Shown here piece after piece: positions 18,518 through 27,108 of a stretch of 47,365 nt of DNA. Under the pieces are notes generated by a model. The model ran no database searches. It was not told the origin of the DNA and was given only the letters and a program-made list of their open reading frames with translations. The translations under genes and the position numbers were made by a program. This DNA is from Longimicrobium sp. (GTDB taxonomy: Bacteria; Gemmatimonadota; Gemmatimonadetes; Longimicrobiales; Longimicrobiaceae). Each line of letters starts with the position of its first letter. Within the stretch, counting starts at the first letter, position 1. The stretch is taken from positions 1-47,365 of the forward strand of contig DASVWD010000019.1 of NCBI GenBank assembly GCA_036389795.1, read 5' to 3'.

Positions 18518-18967
18518 ATGAAGATCGTCTCAGGCGGGCAGACGGGGGTGGACCGGGCGGCGCTGGACGTAGCGCTGGAGTTGGGGATCGAGTGCGGCGG
18601 GTGGTGCCCGGCCGGGCGGTGGGCGGAGGACGGGCCGATCGCCGCGCGCTACCCGCTCGCCGAGACGCCGTCGGACGACCCCGCCCAGCGCACGGAGTGG
18701 AACGTGCGCGACTCCGACGGCACGCTCCTCCTCACCGCGGCCGCCGCCAGCCCGGGGACAGGGCTGACGAAGGAGGCCGCCCGCCGGCTGGGGCGGCCGG
18801 TCTACACCTGGGCCGCCACCTCGCCGGCCGACGTGGACGCGTTCCGGCGTTGGCTCCAGGTCTGCCGCATCCGCACGCTGAACGTCGCCGGACCCCGCGA
18901 GAGCGAGGCGCCGGGGATCTACGCCGCGGCCCGGGACCTCCTGCGCGAGCTGCTGGAATCAACGTGA
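18518..18967 (+). CDS. SLOG-fold putative molybdenum-carrier-like protein
   Basis: A 149-residue protein starting S-G-G-Q-T-G-V-D-R-A-A-L-D and continuing G-G-W-C-P-A-G-R-W-A-E-D-G-P-I, the hallmark of the 'putative molybdenum carrier' family, a Rossmann-type SLOG fold that binds nucleotides. R-T-x-W-N-V-x-D-S-D-G-T-L and P-G-T-G-L-T follow as expected. Family members have been crystallised without a settled role. A link to molybdenum cofactor is historical; no such genes are near. Single gene, 65 bases before the next on the same strand. Confidence 0.8.
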   Translation: MKIVSGGQTGVDRAALDVALELGIECGGWCPAGRWAEDGPIAARYPLAETPSDDPAQRTEWNVRDSDGTLLLTAAAASPGTGLTKEAARRLGRPVYTWAATSPADVDAFRRWLQVCRIRTLNVAGPRESEAPGIYAAARDLLRELLEST

Positions 18968-19032
18968 GATGATCGTCTTCATCCCGTTCGACCGCAACAC
19001 GTTGGCGATTTTCACCTGATCTGCGGAGTGCG

Positions 19033-19875
19033 ATGCGGATTCTCGTTACCGGAGGTGGGGGACTGCTCGGCGGCGCGCTCCTTCGCGGCGCGCCGGAGGG
19101 CGTGGAGGTGCACGCGACCCGGCGCACCTCGCCGGTGGTGGGCGCGCGGGCGCACGCGGTCGAGCTGTCGAACGAGGCGGCGGTGGAGGCGCTGTTCGAC
19201 TGGGTGCGCCCGGAGGTGGTGATCCACACGGCGTACGGCAAGGAGGACCCGGCGCGCGACATCGTCCAGGCCACGCGCAGCGTGGCGCAGGCGTGCCGGC
19301 GGCGCGGGGCGGCGCTGGTGCACGTCAGCACCGACGTGGTGTTCGACGGCGAGCGCGCGCCCTACGCCGAGTCCGACCCGCCCGCGCCGGTGACCGCGTA
19401 CGGCCGCTGGAAGGCCGAGGCGGAGCGCCTGGTCCGCGGGATCGCGCCGGACGCCGCCATCGTGCGCACGTCGCTGATCGTCCGGACGGACGAGCGCGAT
19501 CCCGCGGCCGAGCCGCTCCGAGCGGGGACGCTCCCGCCCGCCTTCGTGGACGAGCTGCGGTGCGCCGTCGCGGACCAGGACCTGGCGGCGCAGCTGTGGG
19601 AGCTCGCGCTCCTGCCGCGGCCGCGCACGTCCGGCGTCTGGCACCTGGCGGGGCCGGAGGCGCTCAGCCGCTACGCGCTGGCCGTGCTCCTGGCGCTGCG
19701 GCACGGGGCCGACCCGCGCGCGGTGCGGCCGGGGCTGAACCGCGCCTTCACGCCTCGGCGCCCGCGCGACCTGCGCCTGCTCACCACCCGCGCCGACCGC
19801 GAGCTGCGCACCCGCGCCCGGCCGATCAGCGAGGTTCTCGCCCCGTCCGGCGCACCGGCTGCGGGCGGCCCGTAG
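19033..19875 (+). CDS. RmlD-like NAD(P)-dependent reductase
   Basis: A 280-residue extended SDR of the dTDP-4-dehydrorhamnose reductase (RmlD) type. The nucleotide site is I-L-V-T-G-G-G-G-L-L-G-G (3-14). H-V-S-T-D-V-V-F-D-G (97-106) is strongly typical of RmlD, and the catalytic pair Tyr123-Lys127 lies in Y-G-R-W-K. No other rhamnose genes are next to it, so it may act on another sugar nucleotide or serve as a general reductase. The last 40 residues are basic and poorly conserved. A terminator hairpin follows at once. Confidence 0.82.
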   Translation: MRILVTGGGGLLGGALLRGAPEGVEVHATRRTSPVVGARAHAVELSNEAAVEALFDWVRPEVVIHTAYGKEDPARDIVQATRSVAQACRRRGAALVHVSTDVVFDGERAPYAESDPPAPVTAYGRWKAEAERLVRGIAPDAAIVRTSLIVRTDERDPAAEPLRAGTLPPAFVDELRCAVADQDLAAQLWELALLPRPRTSGVWHLAGPEALSRYALAVLLALRHGADPRAVRPGLNRAFTPRRPRDLRLLTTRADRELRTRARPISEVLAPSGAPAAGGP

Positions 19876-19886
19876 CGGAAACGAGG

Positions 19887-19910
19887 GAGGGCGCCCACCC
19901 GGGCGCCCTC
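19887..19910. terminator. Hairpin terminator between convergent genes
   Basis: GAGGGCGCCC and GGGCGCCCTC pair around ACCC, between the RmlD-like gene and the end of the GlnRS gene. Confidence 0.75.
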
Positions 19911-19944
19911 GCGACTTCCATCCCGGATCGGCAGCGGCCGTGGC

Positions 19945-22347
19945 TCAGCCGCCCAGCCGCCGCTCCAGCAGCTCCTTCACCGTCTCGGGGTTGGCCCTGC
20001 CGCCGGTCTGCCGCATCACCTGGCCCATGAAGAAGCCCAGCAGCCCCGTCTTCCCGCCGCGGTACTCCTCGGCCTTGGCGGCGTTGGCGGCGACCACCGC
20101 GTCCACCACGGGGGCCAGGGCCTCGGGGTCGCTCACCTGGCGCAGCCCCAGCTTCTCCACCCACTCGCGCGGGTGGCCGCCGCCGTCCACCATCTTCGCC
20201 AGCACCTGGCGGGCGCCGGTGACGGAGAGCGTCCCGTCCTCCACCAGCGCCACCAGCTCGCCCAGCTCGCGCCCGCTGAAGGGGAGGTTCTCGATGGTGC
20301 GGCCGCCGATCTCGCGCGGCAGCTCGTGGATCACCCAGTTGGCCGCGCCCTTCGCGCTCGCCCCGCCCTCCAGCGCGCCCTCGAACGCCATCGCCGTCGC
20401 CAGGTCGCGCGTGAGCATCTCCGCGTCCTCCGGGGCGAGCCCCAGCTCCGACGCGTAGCGGCCGCGCCGCTCCTCGAGCTCCGGCGTGCGGTGCGGCTCC
20501 ACGGCGGGGGCCTGCGAGCGCGGCTCGGGTGCCTCCGCCGGCGCGGCCTTCTTCTTTTTCCGCTCTCCCGCGGCGGCGGGAGCGTGGGACGGCGCGGGGC
20601 GCAGCGTCACCCCGAAGGTGTCGCGCAGGGCCACGGTGCGGTTGAAGACCAGCGCGTCGGGGGTGGACTCGACGATGTCCGAGCAGAAGTAGCCGAGCCG
20701 CTCGAACTGGTAGCGGCTCCCGGGCGGGTCGCTCCGGACGCCCGGCTCGACCACCGCGCCCCGGACGACCGTGAGCGAGGCGGGGTTCAGGTAGTCCTTG
20801 AAGTCGCCCTCCGCCATCTCGGGCTCGGGGATGGTGAAGAGGCGGTCGTAGAGCCGCACCTCGCACGGCACCGCGTGCTCGGCCGAGACCCACTGGATCG
20901 TCCCCCGCACCGTGCGCCCGTCGGGCGTGGTCCCCCCGCGCGTGGCCGGGTCGTACGTGCAGCGCAACTCGACGACTTCGCCCGATTCGTCTTTGATGAC
21001 CTCCTCGCAGCGGATCACGTAGGCGTAGCGCAGCCGCACCTCGGCGCCGGGCGAGAGGCGGTGGAAGCCCTTCGGCGGGTCCTCCATGAAGTCGTCGCGG
21101 TCGATGTAGACCACGCGCGAGAACGGGAGCGGGCGCGAGCCCTCGTTGGGCACGTCGTGCGGCCAGTAGGGCGCGTCCAGCTCCTCGGTCCGACCCTCGG
21201 GGTAGTTGGCGAGCACCACGCGCAGCGGCTTCAGCACGCAGAGCACGCGCGGCGAGCGGGTGTTGAGGTCCTCGCGGATGGCGTGCTCCAGCTTGGCGAG
21301 GTCGATGCGCGTGTTCGCCTTGGTGACGCCCATGCGCTCCCAGAAGGCGCGGATCGCCTCGGGCGTGACGCCGCGCCGCCTGAGCCCGGCCAGGGTAGGC
21401 AGGCGCGGATCGTCCCAGCCGCTCACGAACCCGCCGTTCACCAGCTCCAGCACCTTGCGCTTGCTGGTGACCGTGTAGTCCAGCTCGCCCCGCGCGAACT
21501 CGTACTGGCGCGGGCGCGCGGGCGTCCGCCCCCGCGAGCGCTCGAAGTCCTGCCAGTGCTCCACCACCCAGTCGTAGAGCGGCCGGTTGTTCTCGAACTC
21601 CAGCGAGCAGAGCGAGTGGGTGATCCCCTCGATGGCGTCCTCGATCGGGTGCGCGTAGTCGTACAGCGGGTAGATGCACCACTTGTCGCCGGTGCGGTAG
21701 TGGTGCGCGTGGCGGATGCGGTAGAGGACGGGGTCGCGCAGCACCATGTTGCGCGCGGCCAGGTCGATCTTCGCGCGCAGCACGTGCTCGCCGTCGCCGA
21801 ACTCGCCCGCGCGCATGCGGCGGAAGAGGTCCAGGCTCTCCTCCGGCGCGCGGTCGCGGAAGCGGGTGGGGCGCCCCGGCTCGGTCACCGTGCCGCGCGC
21901 CTCGCGGATCTCCTCTTCGCTCGACGAGTCCACGTACGCCAGGCCCCGCTGGACGAGGAACTCGGCGTACCGGTACATCTCCTCGAAGTAGTCGGCCGCG
22001 AAGTACAGGTGCTCGCCCCAGTCGAAGCCCAGCCACCGGATCACGTCGATGATGGACTCGACGTAGTGGATGTCCTCGGTCTCGGGGTTGGTGTCGTCGA
22101 AGCGCAGGTGGAAGCGCCCGCCGGTCTCCGCCGCGATCCCCCAGTTGAGCCCGATGGCCTTGGCGTGGCCGACGTGCAGGTAGCCGTTGGGCTCCGGCGG
22201 GAAGCGGGTGACGATGGTGTCGTGCTTCCCCGCGCGCAGGTCTTCGGCGACGATGGCGCGGATGAAGTCCAGGCCCTCGCGCGCGGCGAACGCCTCCGCC
22301 GCCGCGCGGCCCTCGGTCTCGGTGCTGGTGGTGTCCACGGTCGACAA
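19945..22347 (-). CDS. glnS: Glutaminyl-tRNA synthetase with C-terminal YqeY-like domain
   Basis: An 800-residue enzyme that charges tRNA-Gln. Catalytic signatures: P-P-E-P-N-G-Y-L-H-V-G-H (50-61, HIGH motif), R-F-D-D-T-N-P, and a KMSKS-like T-S-K-R-K. The beta-barrel anticodon domains follow to about 560. After a charged linker with many Lys and Pro (about 575-640), the last 150 residues match the GatB/YqeY tRNA-binding tail (A-N-W-V-I-H-E-L, L-V-A-L-V-E-D-G-T-L-S, M-x-Q-T-G-G-R-A-N-P). Deinococcus GlnRS has the same addition. The start is probably TTG at 22347; GTG at 22338 is the alternative. No ATG fits, and the ribosome site is weak, hinting at low expression or an unseen start. Confidence 0.93.
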   Translation of the reverse strand: MSTVDTTSTETEGRAAAEAFAAREGLDFIRAIVAEDLRAGKHDTIVTRFPPEPNGYLHVGHAKAIGLNWGIAAETGGRFHLRFDDTNPETEDIHYVESIIDVIRWLGFDWGEHLYFAADYFEEMYRYAEFLVQRGLAYVDSSSEEEIREARGTVTEPGRPTRFRDRAPEESLDLFRRMRAGEFGDGEHVLRAKIDLAARNMVLRDPVLYRIRHAHHYRTGDKWCIYPLYDYAHPIEDAIEGITHSLCSLEFENNRPLYDWVVEHWQDFERSRGRTPARPRQYEFARGELDYTVTSKRKVLELVNGGFVSGWDDPRLPTLAGLRRRGVTPEAIRAFWERMGVTKANTRIDLAKLEHAIREDLNTRSPRVLCVLKPLRVVLANYPEGRTEELDAPYWPHDVPNEGSRPLPFSRVVYIDRDDFMEDPPKGFHRLSPGAEVRLRYAYVIRCEEVIKDESGEVVELRCTYDPATRGGTTPDGRTVRGTIQWVSAEHAVPCEVRLYDRLFTIPEPEMAEGDFKDYLNPASLTVVRGAVVEPGVRSDPPGSRYQFERLGYFCSDIVESTPDALVFNRTVALRDTFGVTLRPAPSHAPAAAGERKKKKAAPAEAPEPRSQAPAVEPHRTPELEERRGRYASELGLAPEDAEMLTRDLATAMAFEGALEGGASAKGAANWVIHELPREIGGRTIENLPFSGRELGELVALVEDGTLSVTGARQVLAKMVDGGGHPREWVEKLGLRQVSDPEALAPVVDAVVAANAAKAEEYRGGKTGLLGFFMGQVMRQTGGRANPETVKELLERRLGG

Positions 22348-22649
22348 TGCTCTATGGTGCGCGGGGCGGAGTCCGCCCGTTCCCCGGAAATCGCGAAAGA
22401 TCCGTAGAATAGCCGGTTTGCGGTGGATCTACAACGTGGCGGGCGTGGGCGGCTGATCGAGCGTATCACGTCAGGCGTAGACCCCCTGGCGTGGAGATTG
22501 TCGAACGTTGCGCACGCATTCAGCCTTTCTCCGAGTAAAATGTCGATTGACATGTATAAGTAGGGGTAATCTGCGTGTGGGATCTGGCTCGCGGTGAAGC
22601 CTGATTGCTTGGGGGCGACAGAACGGTCCATCGCAACGTGTGAGGCATC
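22348..22649. other. 302-bp divergent gap
   Basis: Lies between glnS and a lipoprotein gene. It is AT-richer around 22530-22570 and holds TTGACA at 22547-22552 followed by TGTATAAGTA, so a rightward promoter is likely, but no -10 at ideal spacing was found. No gene or RNA recognised. Confidence 0.45.
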
Positions 22650-23591
22650 ATGCCCGGGAGAGCGACGTCACGGACTTCGCGGCCCTGGCGGCCGGAGCTT
22701 CTGTGGAGCGCGGTCGTGGTGGGAACCATCGGCGTCGCCGCGTGCGACCGCGGGCCGCAGAGTCCGGAGCCGCTCTATCCCGGCGACGTGCGCGCGTACG
22801 TCGTCCCGCAGCTCGCCGCGGAGCTCGATGCGGACGGCCGCTTCAACCTGCCGGCGCCCCCCGCCGAGGCGTACCCCCAGATCACGGCCGAGCAGGCGAA
22901 AGAAATCGCCGTGGCCTGGGTGCACACCTTCGCGAAGTACTTCCACGAGTACCTGGAAGAGCGTCATGGCCGCCGGATCGACCTCAACTCGTTGAAGATC
23001 GGCTCTCCTGTCTACTATGCCGCCACCCCCTACACGGCCGTGCCCCCGGACGTGCACCCCGGGCTCCGCAACGTGTTCGGTCCGCGCTACATCCTCTACA
23101 TGGTCTCGCCGGACGGGATCCCGGTGATGGAGATCTCGGTGGCGGCCTACACCGGTGCCTGGGTGGAGGGCAAAGAGCTGCGTTTTCCCTCGCGGTACGG
23201 GGACGACGTTCTTCCGACCCCCATTCCGGTCGGCCGCGGCTTCACGATGCCCGTGTCTCCGGAACGTGCGGTCCAGATTGCCGCCAACGCCTCGGGTGCG
23301 CGGGCGGCCCTCGTTCCCGATCTCCTGCTTCCGGGTCGCCACTACGATGCGGTGTTCTCCCGCTGGAAGGTGACCCTGGACCGCCCGGTCACCGTCCGTA
23401 CGGCCGCAAGGGGTGCCGGACGCGTCGTCCGTGAGCTGTACGTCGGGCTCTACGGCCAGGTGTTCACCCCCGCCGAGGTCCAGCCGCAGGAAGAAGTGTT
23501 CTATGAGCCTTTCCTCGGCCGGGAGGTCCGGCTCGGGGTGCGCGGCGGACGGCCCGTCGCCTTCGAGCCGGCCACCGTTTCGGCGCAGTGA
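22650..23591 (+). CDS. Lipoprotein of unknown function
   Basis: A 313-residue protein. A basic start is followed by a hydrophobic helix (about 17-31) and the lipobox V-A-A-C, so it is likely anchored in the outer membrane. The mature part has no family I recognise; it includes T-A-E-Q-A-K-E-I-A-V-A-W-V-H-T-F (helical) and a region rich in aromatic strands (V-F-G-P-R-Y-I-L-Y-M-V-S-P-D-G-I-P-V-M-E-I), which hints at a PepSY- or cystatin-like fold, though weakly. It is followed after 6 bases by another lipoprotein gene, so the two form an operon. Confidence 0.7.
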   Translation: MPGRATSRTSRPWRPELLWSAVVVGTIGVAACDRGPQSPEPLYPGDVRAYVVPQLAAELDADGRFNLPAPPAEAYPQITAEQAKEIAVAWVHTFAKYFHEYLEERHGRRIDLNSLKIGSPVYYAATPYTAVPPDVHPGLRNVFGPRYILYMVSPDGIPVMEISVAAYTGAWVEGKELRFPSRYGDDVLPTPIPVGRGFTMPVSPERAVQIAANASGARAALVPDLLLPGRHYDAVFSRWKVTLDRPVTVRTAARGAGRVVRELYVGLYGQVFTPAEVQPQEEVFYEPFLGREVRLGVRGGRPVAFEPATVSAQ

Positions 23592-23597
23592 GGAATC

Positions 23598-24317
23598 ATG
23601 CGCAATCGTACCACAGCCATCCTCGTTGCGGGTTGTGCGATCGTCTTCCTCCCCGCCTGTCATGACGACGGTTTGGGACTGCACGGCTGCCCGACGGAAT
23701 ACGACCAGGGCTGGCGATTCCTCCAGTTCGAGCTGCAGCATACCGATCCCTCGACATGTCCGGTCTATCTTTCGTCCCCCGGCGTCACTCGTACCGCCGG
23801 AGGTGTGATCGTCGATCCGTCGCCGCGCGACGCGGACGTCGGCACGCTGCAGATCAACGATTCCCGTGGCATTGGCGTGCAAACAGCTGTAGGCGACTTT
23901 CAGGACGCCGGAAACGGCACCTGGGAAGCACGCCTCACGCTCAGCTACTCCGCGGGACGGGTAGACCTGAAGCCGGACAAGGCGACCTTCCTGGCCTGGC
24001 TGAGGTCGAACGTGCTGGCCGCGGCCGACATGACGATCACGTACACGGACCAGGTACGAGTGACCATCGGTGGGCCGGGGACGGTGCTGAGCGGCAGCAC
24101 CGCCACCTGGACGGCGGACGTGACCGCGGGGGAGCCGCCTTTTACCTACCGCTGGTACAGGGACTGGGAGCTGGTGGGCACCGAGGCGGCCTACAGCGAG
24201 GAGGTCGGCGGCGAGGGGAGGGTCGAGCTGCGCCTCGACGTCTACGACTCCCGGGGAGAGGCAACTTCCCTGTCGAAGAGCGTGTACGTCACGGGATGCC
24301 AGCAGGTCATCTGCTGA
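23598..24317 (+). CDS. Lipoprotein with Ig/PKD-like C-terminal domain
   Basis: A 239-residue protein with lipobox L-P-A-C at about 18-21. From about 150 on it reads as an Ig/PKD-type sandwich: V-T-I-G-G-P-G-T-V-L-S-G-S-T-A-T-W-T-A-D-V, then P-P-F-T-Y-R-W-Y-R-D and R-L-D-V-Y-D-S-R-G-E. Such domains bind partners or sugars at the surface. The extreme C-terminus, T-G-C-Q-Q-V-I-C, has two cysteines that could form a disulfide. Function unknown. Its start is 7 bases after the previous stop, in the same operon. Confidence 0.7.
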   Translation: MRNRTTAILVAGCAIVFLPACHDDGLGLHGCPTEYDQGWRFLQFELQHTDPSTCPVYLSSPGVTRTAGGVIVDPSPRDADVGTLQINDSRGIGVQTAVGDFQDAGNGTWEARLTLSYSAGRVDLKPDKATFLAWLRSNVLAAADMTITYTDQVRVTIGGPGTVLSGSTATWTADVTAGEPPFTYRWYRDWELVGTEAAYSEEVGGEGRVELRLDVYDSRGEATSLSKSVYVTGCQQVIC

Positions 24318-24497
24318 GGATTCGCAGCCGCCGTAGCAGAGCCCAGGCGGGGCCGGGAAGATCCGGTCCCGCTTCTCTATCTGTTCAGGACGCGCGGCAC
24401 GGGGGTGACAGAGGACGCTTCGGGGGATAGCTTTTCAGGTTCTACAAGCTCTCAACCGCGCCGGCAGGCGCTTCGCCGACAAGAGGATCACTCCAGG

Positions 24498-25943
24498 ATG
24501 GCCGACCAGGTCCGCGTCCGCTTCGCACCGAGCCCCACGGGCTACCTGCACGTGGGGGGCGCCCGCACGGCGCTCTTCAACTGGCTCTTCGCCCGCAGGG
24601 AGGGGGGCGTCTTCGTGCTGCGCATCGAGGACACCGACCGCGAGCGGAGCACCGAGGAGTCGACGCGGACGATCCTGGAGGGGATGACCTGGCTCGGCCT
24701 GAGCTGGGACGAGGGGCCCTTCTTCCAGACCGCCGGCTTCGAGCGCCACAGGGCCGACGCCGAGCGGCTGCTGGCCGAGGGGAAGGCGTACCGCTGCTTC
24801 TGCACTCCCGAGGAGCTGGAGGCCAAGCGCCAGGCCGCCGGCGTGGAGTACCGCTACGACCGCGCCTGCCGCGCGGTCCCGCGCGAGGAGAGCGACGCCC
24901 GCGCCGCCGCCGGCGAGCCGTTCACCGTGCGCTTCCGCGTCCCCGAGGGCGCCACGGAGTGGAACGACGAGGTGTACGGGCCGATCCGCTTCGACAACGA
25001 GAGCATCGACGACCTGGTGATCCTGCGCTCCGACGGCACCCCGATCTACAACCTGGCGGTGGTGTCGGACGACATCGACATGCGCATCACCCACGTGGTG
25101 CGCGGCGAGGACCACGTGGCCAACACGCCCAAGCAGATCCTCCTCTACCAGGCCTTGGGCGCGCAGGTGCCCACCTTCGCGCACCTGCCGATGATCCTGG
25201 GCGACGACGGGAAGAAGCTCTCCAAGCGCAGGAACGCCGTGGCCGTGGGCGACTACGCCGGCCAGGGGGTCCTCCCCGAGGCGCTGGTCAACTTCCTGGC
25301 GCTCCTGGGGTGGAACCCCGGCGGCGACCGCGAGCTGATGAGCGTGGACGAGATGGTGGAGCTCTTCTCGCTGGAGCGCATCAACAAGAAGGGCGCGGTC
25401 TTCGACCTGGAGAAGCTCTTCTGGATGAACGGGCAGTACATCATGAACAGGCCCGCCGCGGAGCTGGTGCCTCTGGTGGGCGAGCAGCTGGTGCGGCTGG
25501 GACTGATGGAGCCGGGCGAGGTGGAGGAGCGGCGCGCCTGGCTGGAGGCCGTGATCGAGATGTTCAAGCCCCGCGCGCGCACCACCGTCGAGATCGCCGA
25601 GAAGGCGAGGATCTTCTTCGACGTGGAGCTGGAGTACGAGCCCGACGCGGTGGCGAAGCACTGGAAAGACGCGGGGGAGACCGGCGCGCGGCTCCTGGCG
25701 GTGCGCGAGGCGCTGGCCGGGGTGGAGCCGTGGGAGCCGGCGGCGATCGAGGGCGCGCTACGGGCGGCGGCCGAGCGCGTCGGCGCGGGGTTCGGCAAGG
25801 TGGCGCAGCCGCTCCGGATCGCCCTCACCGGGAGCGCCGCGAGCCCCGGGATCGACGCGGTGGTGGCGGCGCTGGGGCGCGAGCGGACGCTCAGGCGGAT
25901 CGACGCGGCGCGGGAGCGGCTGGGCGCGGCGCAGGGTGTTTAG
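24498..25943 (+). CDS. gltX: Glutamyl-tRNA synthetase
   Basis: A 481-residue class I synthetase. A-P-S-P-T-G-Y-L-H-V-G-G-A-R-T at 10-24 holds the HIGH motif, and K-K-L-S-K-R-R near 240 is the KMSKS loop. L-R-I-E-D-T-D-R-E-R and G-E-D-H-V-A-N-T are also typical. The C-terminal anticodon-binding helical part ends with G-S-A-A-S-P-G-I. Length is normal for bacterial GltX. ATG at 24498 has CAGGA just upstream; the longer open frame carries no family residues. It charges tRNA-Glu and so also feeds tetrapyrrole synthesis. With GlnRS in the same genome, it is expected to be discriminating. Confidence 0.96.
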   Translation: MADQVRVRFAPSPTGYLHVGGARTALFNWLFARREGGVFVLRIEDTDRERSTEESTRTILEGMTWLGLSWDEGPFFQTAGFERHRADAERLLAEGKAYRCFCTPEELEAKRQAAGVEYRYDRACRAVPREESDARAAAGEPFTVRFRVPEGATEWNDEVYGPIRFDNESIDDLVILRSDGTPIYNLAVVSDDIDMRITHVVRGEDHVANTPKQILLYQALGAQVPTFAHLPMILGDDGKKLSKRRNAVAVGDYAGQGVLPEALVNFLALLGWNPGGDRELMSVDEMVELFSLERINKKGAVFDLEKLFWMNGQYIMNRPAAELVPLVGEQLVRLGLMEPGEVEERRAWLEAVIEMFKPRARTTVEIAEKARIFFDVELEYEPDAVAKHWKDAGETGARLLAVREALAGVEPWEPAAIEGALRAAAERVGAGFGKVAQPLRIALTGSAASPGIDAVVAALGRERTLRRIDAARERLGAAQGV

Positions 25944-25950
25944 GAAATCG

Positions 25951-25979
25951 TTGACAATCCTTGGGCACGCGCCTAAGTT
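25951..25979 (+). promoter_or_regulatory. Candidate lexA promoter
   Basis: A perfect TTGACA at 25951-25956 is followed after 17 bases by TAAGTT (25974-25979). The -10 fits only in part (T, A, final T). It would give a leader of about 220 bases that includes the palindrome at 26023. Confidence 0.45.
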
Positions 25980-26022
25980 GCGATACGACGCCGGATAGCG
26001 CGGAAACACACCGGTCTTCTGC

Positions 26023-26036
26023 TACACGGATGTGTA
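26023..26036 (+). promoter_or_regulatory. TACAC-N4-GTGTA palindrome upstream of lexA (candidate SOS box)
   Basis: Perfect 5-bp arms around GGAT. The only other exact copy seen is at 15051-15064. LexA genes are usually self-repressed, and the 5-N4-5 layout is like that of Gram-positive and Fibrobacter LexA boxes. The lexA start is 169 bases downstream, rather far, so a second promoter near the palindrome may exist. Confidence 0.45.
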
Positions 26037-26204
26037 CCACCGGCGCCCCCTGGGTGGTGGATGGGGTTGGTGAGGAGGAAGAGGGGGTGCGCACCACTGC
26101 GTATCTCTTCTCTTCCATTCCTGCGCATTTCACGCGGACGGCGCTCGCCGCTTCGCATCTTCTGCCGGTAAAATTCCTCGTCCAGCGGGTCAAAGGAGGC
26201 AGCC

Positions 26205-26843
26205 ATGCCCGAGCCGTTGACCAAGATCGAGCGCAGGATTCTCAACTACCTCGTCGACTACCTCCGCGAGAACACGTACCAGCCGAGCATCCGCGAGATC
26301 GGCAAGCGCTTCGGCATCAAGTCCACCAAGACGGTCTCGGAGCACCTCCAGTCGCTGGCCGACAAGGGCCACATCGAGCGCGACGCCTCGCGCTCGCGGG
26401 GGGTGAAGATCATCGGGATGAACCTGTACCCGCAGGTGCTCTCGGTGCCGCTCTACGGGACGATCTCGGCCGGCACGCCGGCGCTGGTGCGCGAGAACGT
26501 GGCCGAGAGCTACGAGATCGACCGCAAGCTGGTGCCCTCGGCCGACGCCTTCTTCCTGCGGGTGAGCGGCGACAGCATGGAGGGCGTGGGCATCCAGGAC
26601 GGCGACCTGGTGGCCGTGGAGCCCGTGGACCAGGACGAGGTGAAGGCCGGCGACATCGTGGCCGCGCGCATCGACGGCGAGGGGACGGTGAAGCGCTACT
26701 TCGAGAAGGACGACCAGGTGATCCTGGAGCCGGCCAACCCGAACTACCCGCCGATCCTGGTGAAGGAGCACGAGGACTTCTCGCTGCTGGGCCGCGTCAC
26801 CGGCCTCTTCCGCCACGTCGACCGCGAGCCGGTCGAGTCGTAG
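26205..26843 (+). CDS. lexA: LexA repressor
   Basis: A 212-residue SOS repressor. The N-terminal winged helix (about 1-70) has P-S-I-R-E-I-G-K-R-F-G-I-K-S-T-K-T-V-S-E-H-L as DNA-reading region. The cleavage site is Ala89-Gly90 in I-S-A-G-T-P, and the self-cleavage pair is Ser124 (S-G-D-S-M-E-G) with Lys163 (T-V-K-R-Y-F). All key residues are present, so it should be RecA-responsive. AAAGGAGG lies eight bases before the ATG. A terminator follows at 26886. recA is not in the window. Confidence 0.96.
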   Translation: MPEPLTKIERRILNYLVDYLRENTYQPSIREIGKRFGIKSTKTVSEHLQSLADKGHIERDASRSRGVKIIGMNLYPQVLSVPLYGTISAGTPALVRENVAESYEIDRKLVPSADAFFLRVSGDSMEGVGIQDGDLVAVEPVDQDEVKAGDIVAARIDGEGTVKRYFEKDDQVILEPANPNYPPILVKEHEDFSLLGRVTGLFRHVDREPVES

Positions 26844-26885
26844 GACCGGCCGACCCGGCTGCGGCCCGCAGGACTTTCCGCGCAG

Positions 26886-26913
26886 GACCCTCTCCCGGCC
26901 ACGGGGGAGGGTC
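26886..26913 (+). terminator. Rho-independent terminator of lexA
   Basis: GACCCTCTCCC pairs with GGGGGAGGGTC, then TTCGCGTTTTCG follows. Confidence 0.75.
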
Positions 26914-26998
26914 TTCGCGTTTTCGCGGGTGGCGTGGGAGCGTGGCGGGCTGCTATCGTGGGCGCGCCTTGCCGAGCGCGCTCCCCCGCGATTGGTTC

Positions 26999-27101
26999 GT
27001 AGGGGCGAGCCTGCGAGTCCGAGGACAGGTGGTTTCGGCGCAAGTGGCTGCCGCGAACGCATGAACCGGCATCCCCCGGGCGAGGCAGGCCTCGCCCCTA
27101 C
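26999..27101. repeat. Small element with 16-bp inverted ends (MITE-like)
   Basis: The left end GTAGGGGCGAG-CCTG and the right end CAGGCCTCGCCCCTAC are complementary except for one base. The right end also forms its own GGGCGAGGC/GCCTCGCCC palindrome. The element sits directly before tadA and may supply its 5' end. No coding capacity. Confidence 0.55.
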
Positions 27102-27108
27102 GGTGATC

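Noticed and set aside
18454-18972. A plus-strand frame over the SLOG gene
   Set aside because: Out of frame with the recognised S-G-G-Q-T-G-V-D protein; a shadow.
26023-26036. Reading the lexA palindrome as its -10 box
   Set aside because: TACACG lies there, but nothing like a -35 is found 16-18 bases upstream, unlike at 15051.
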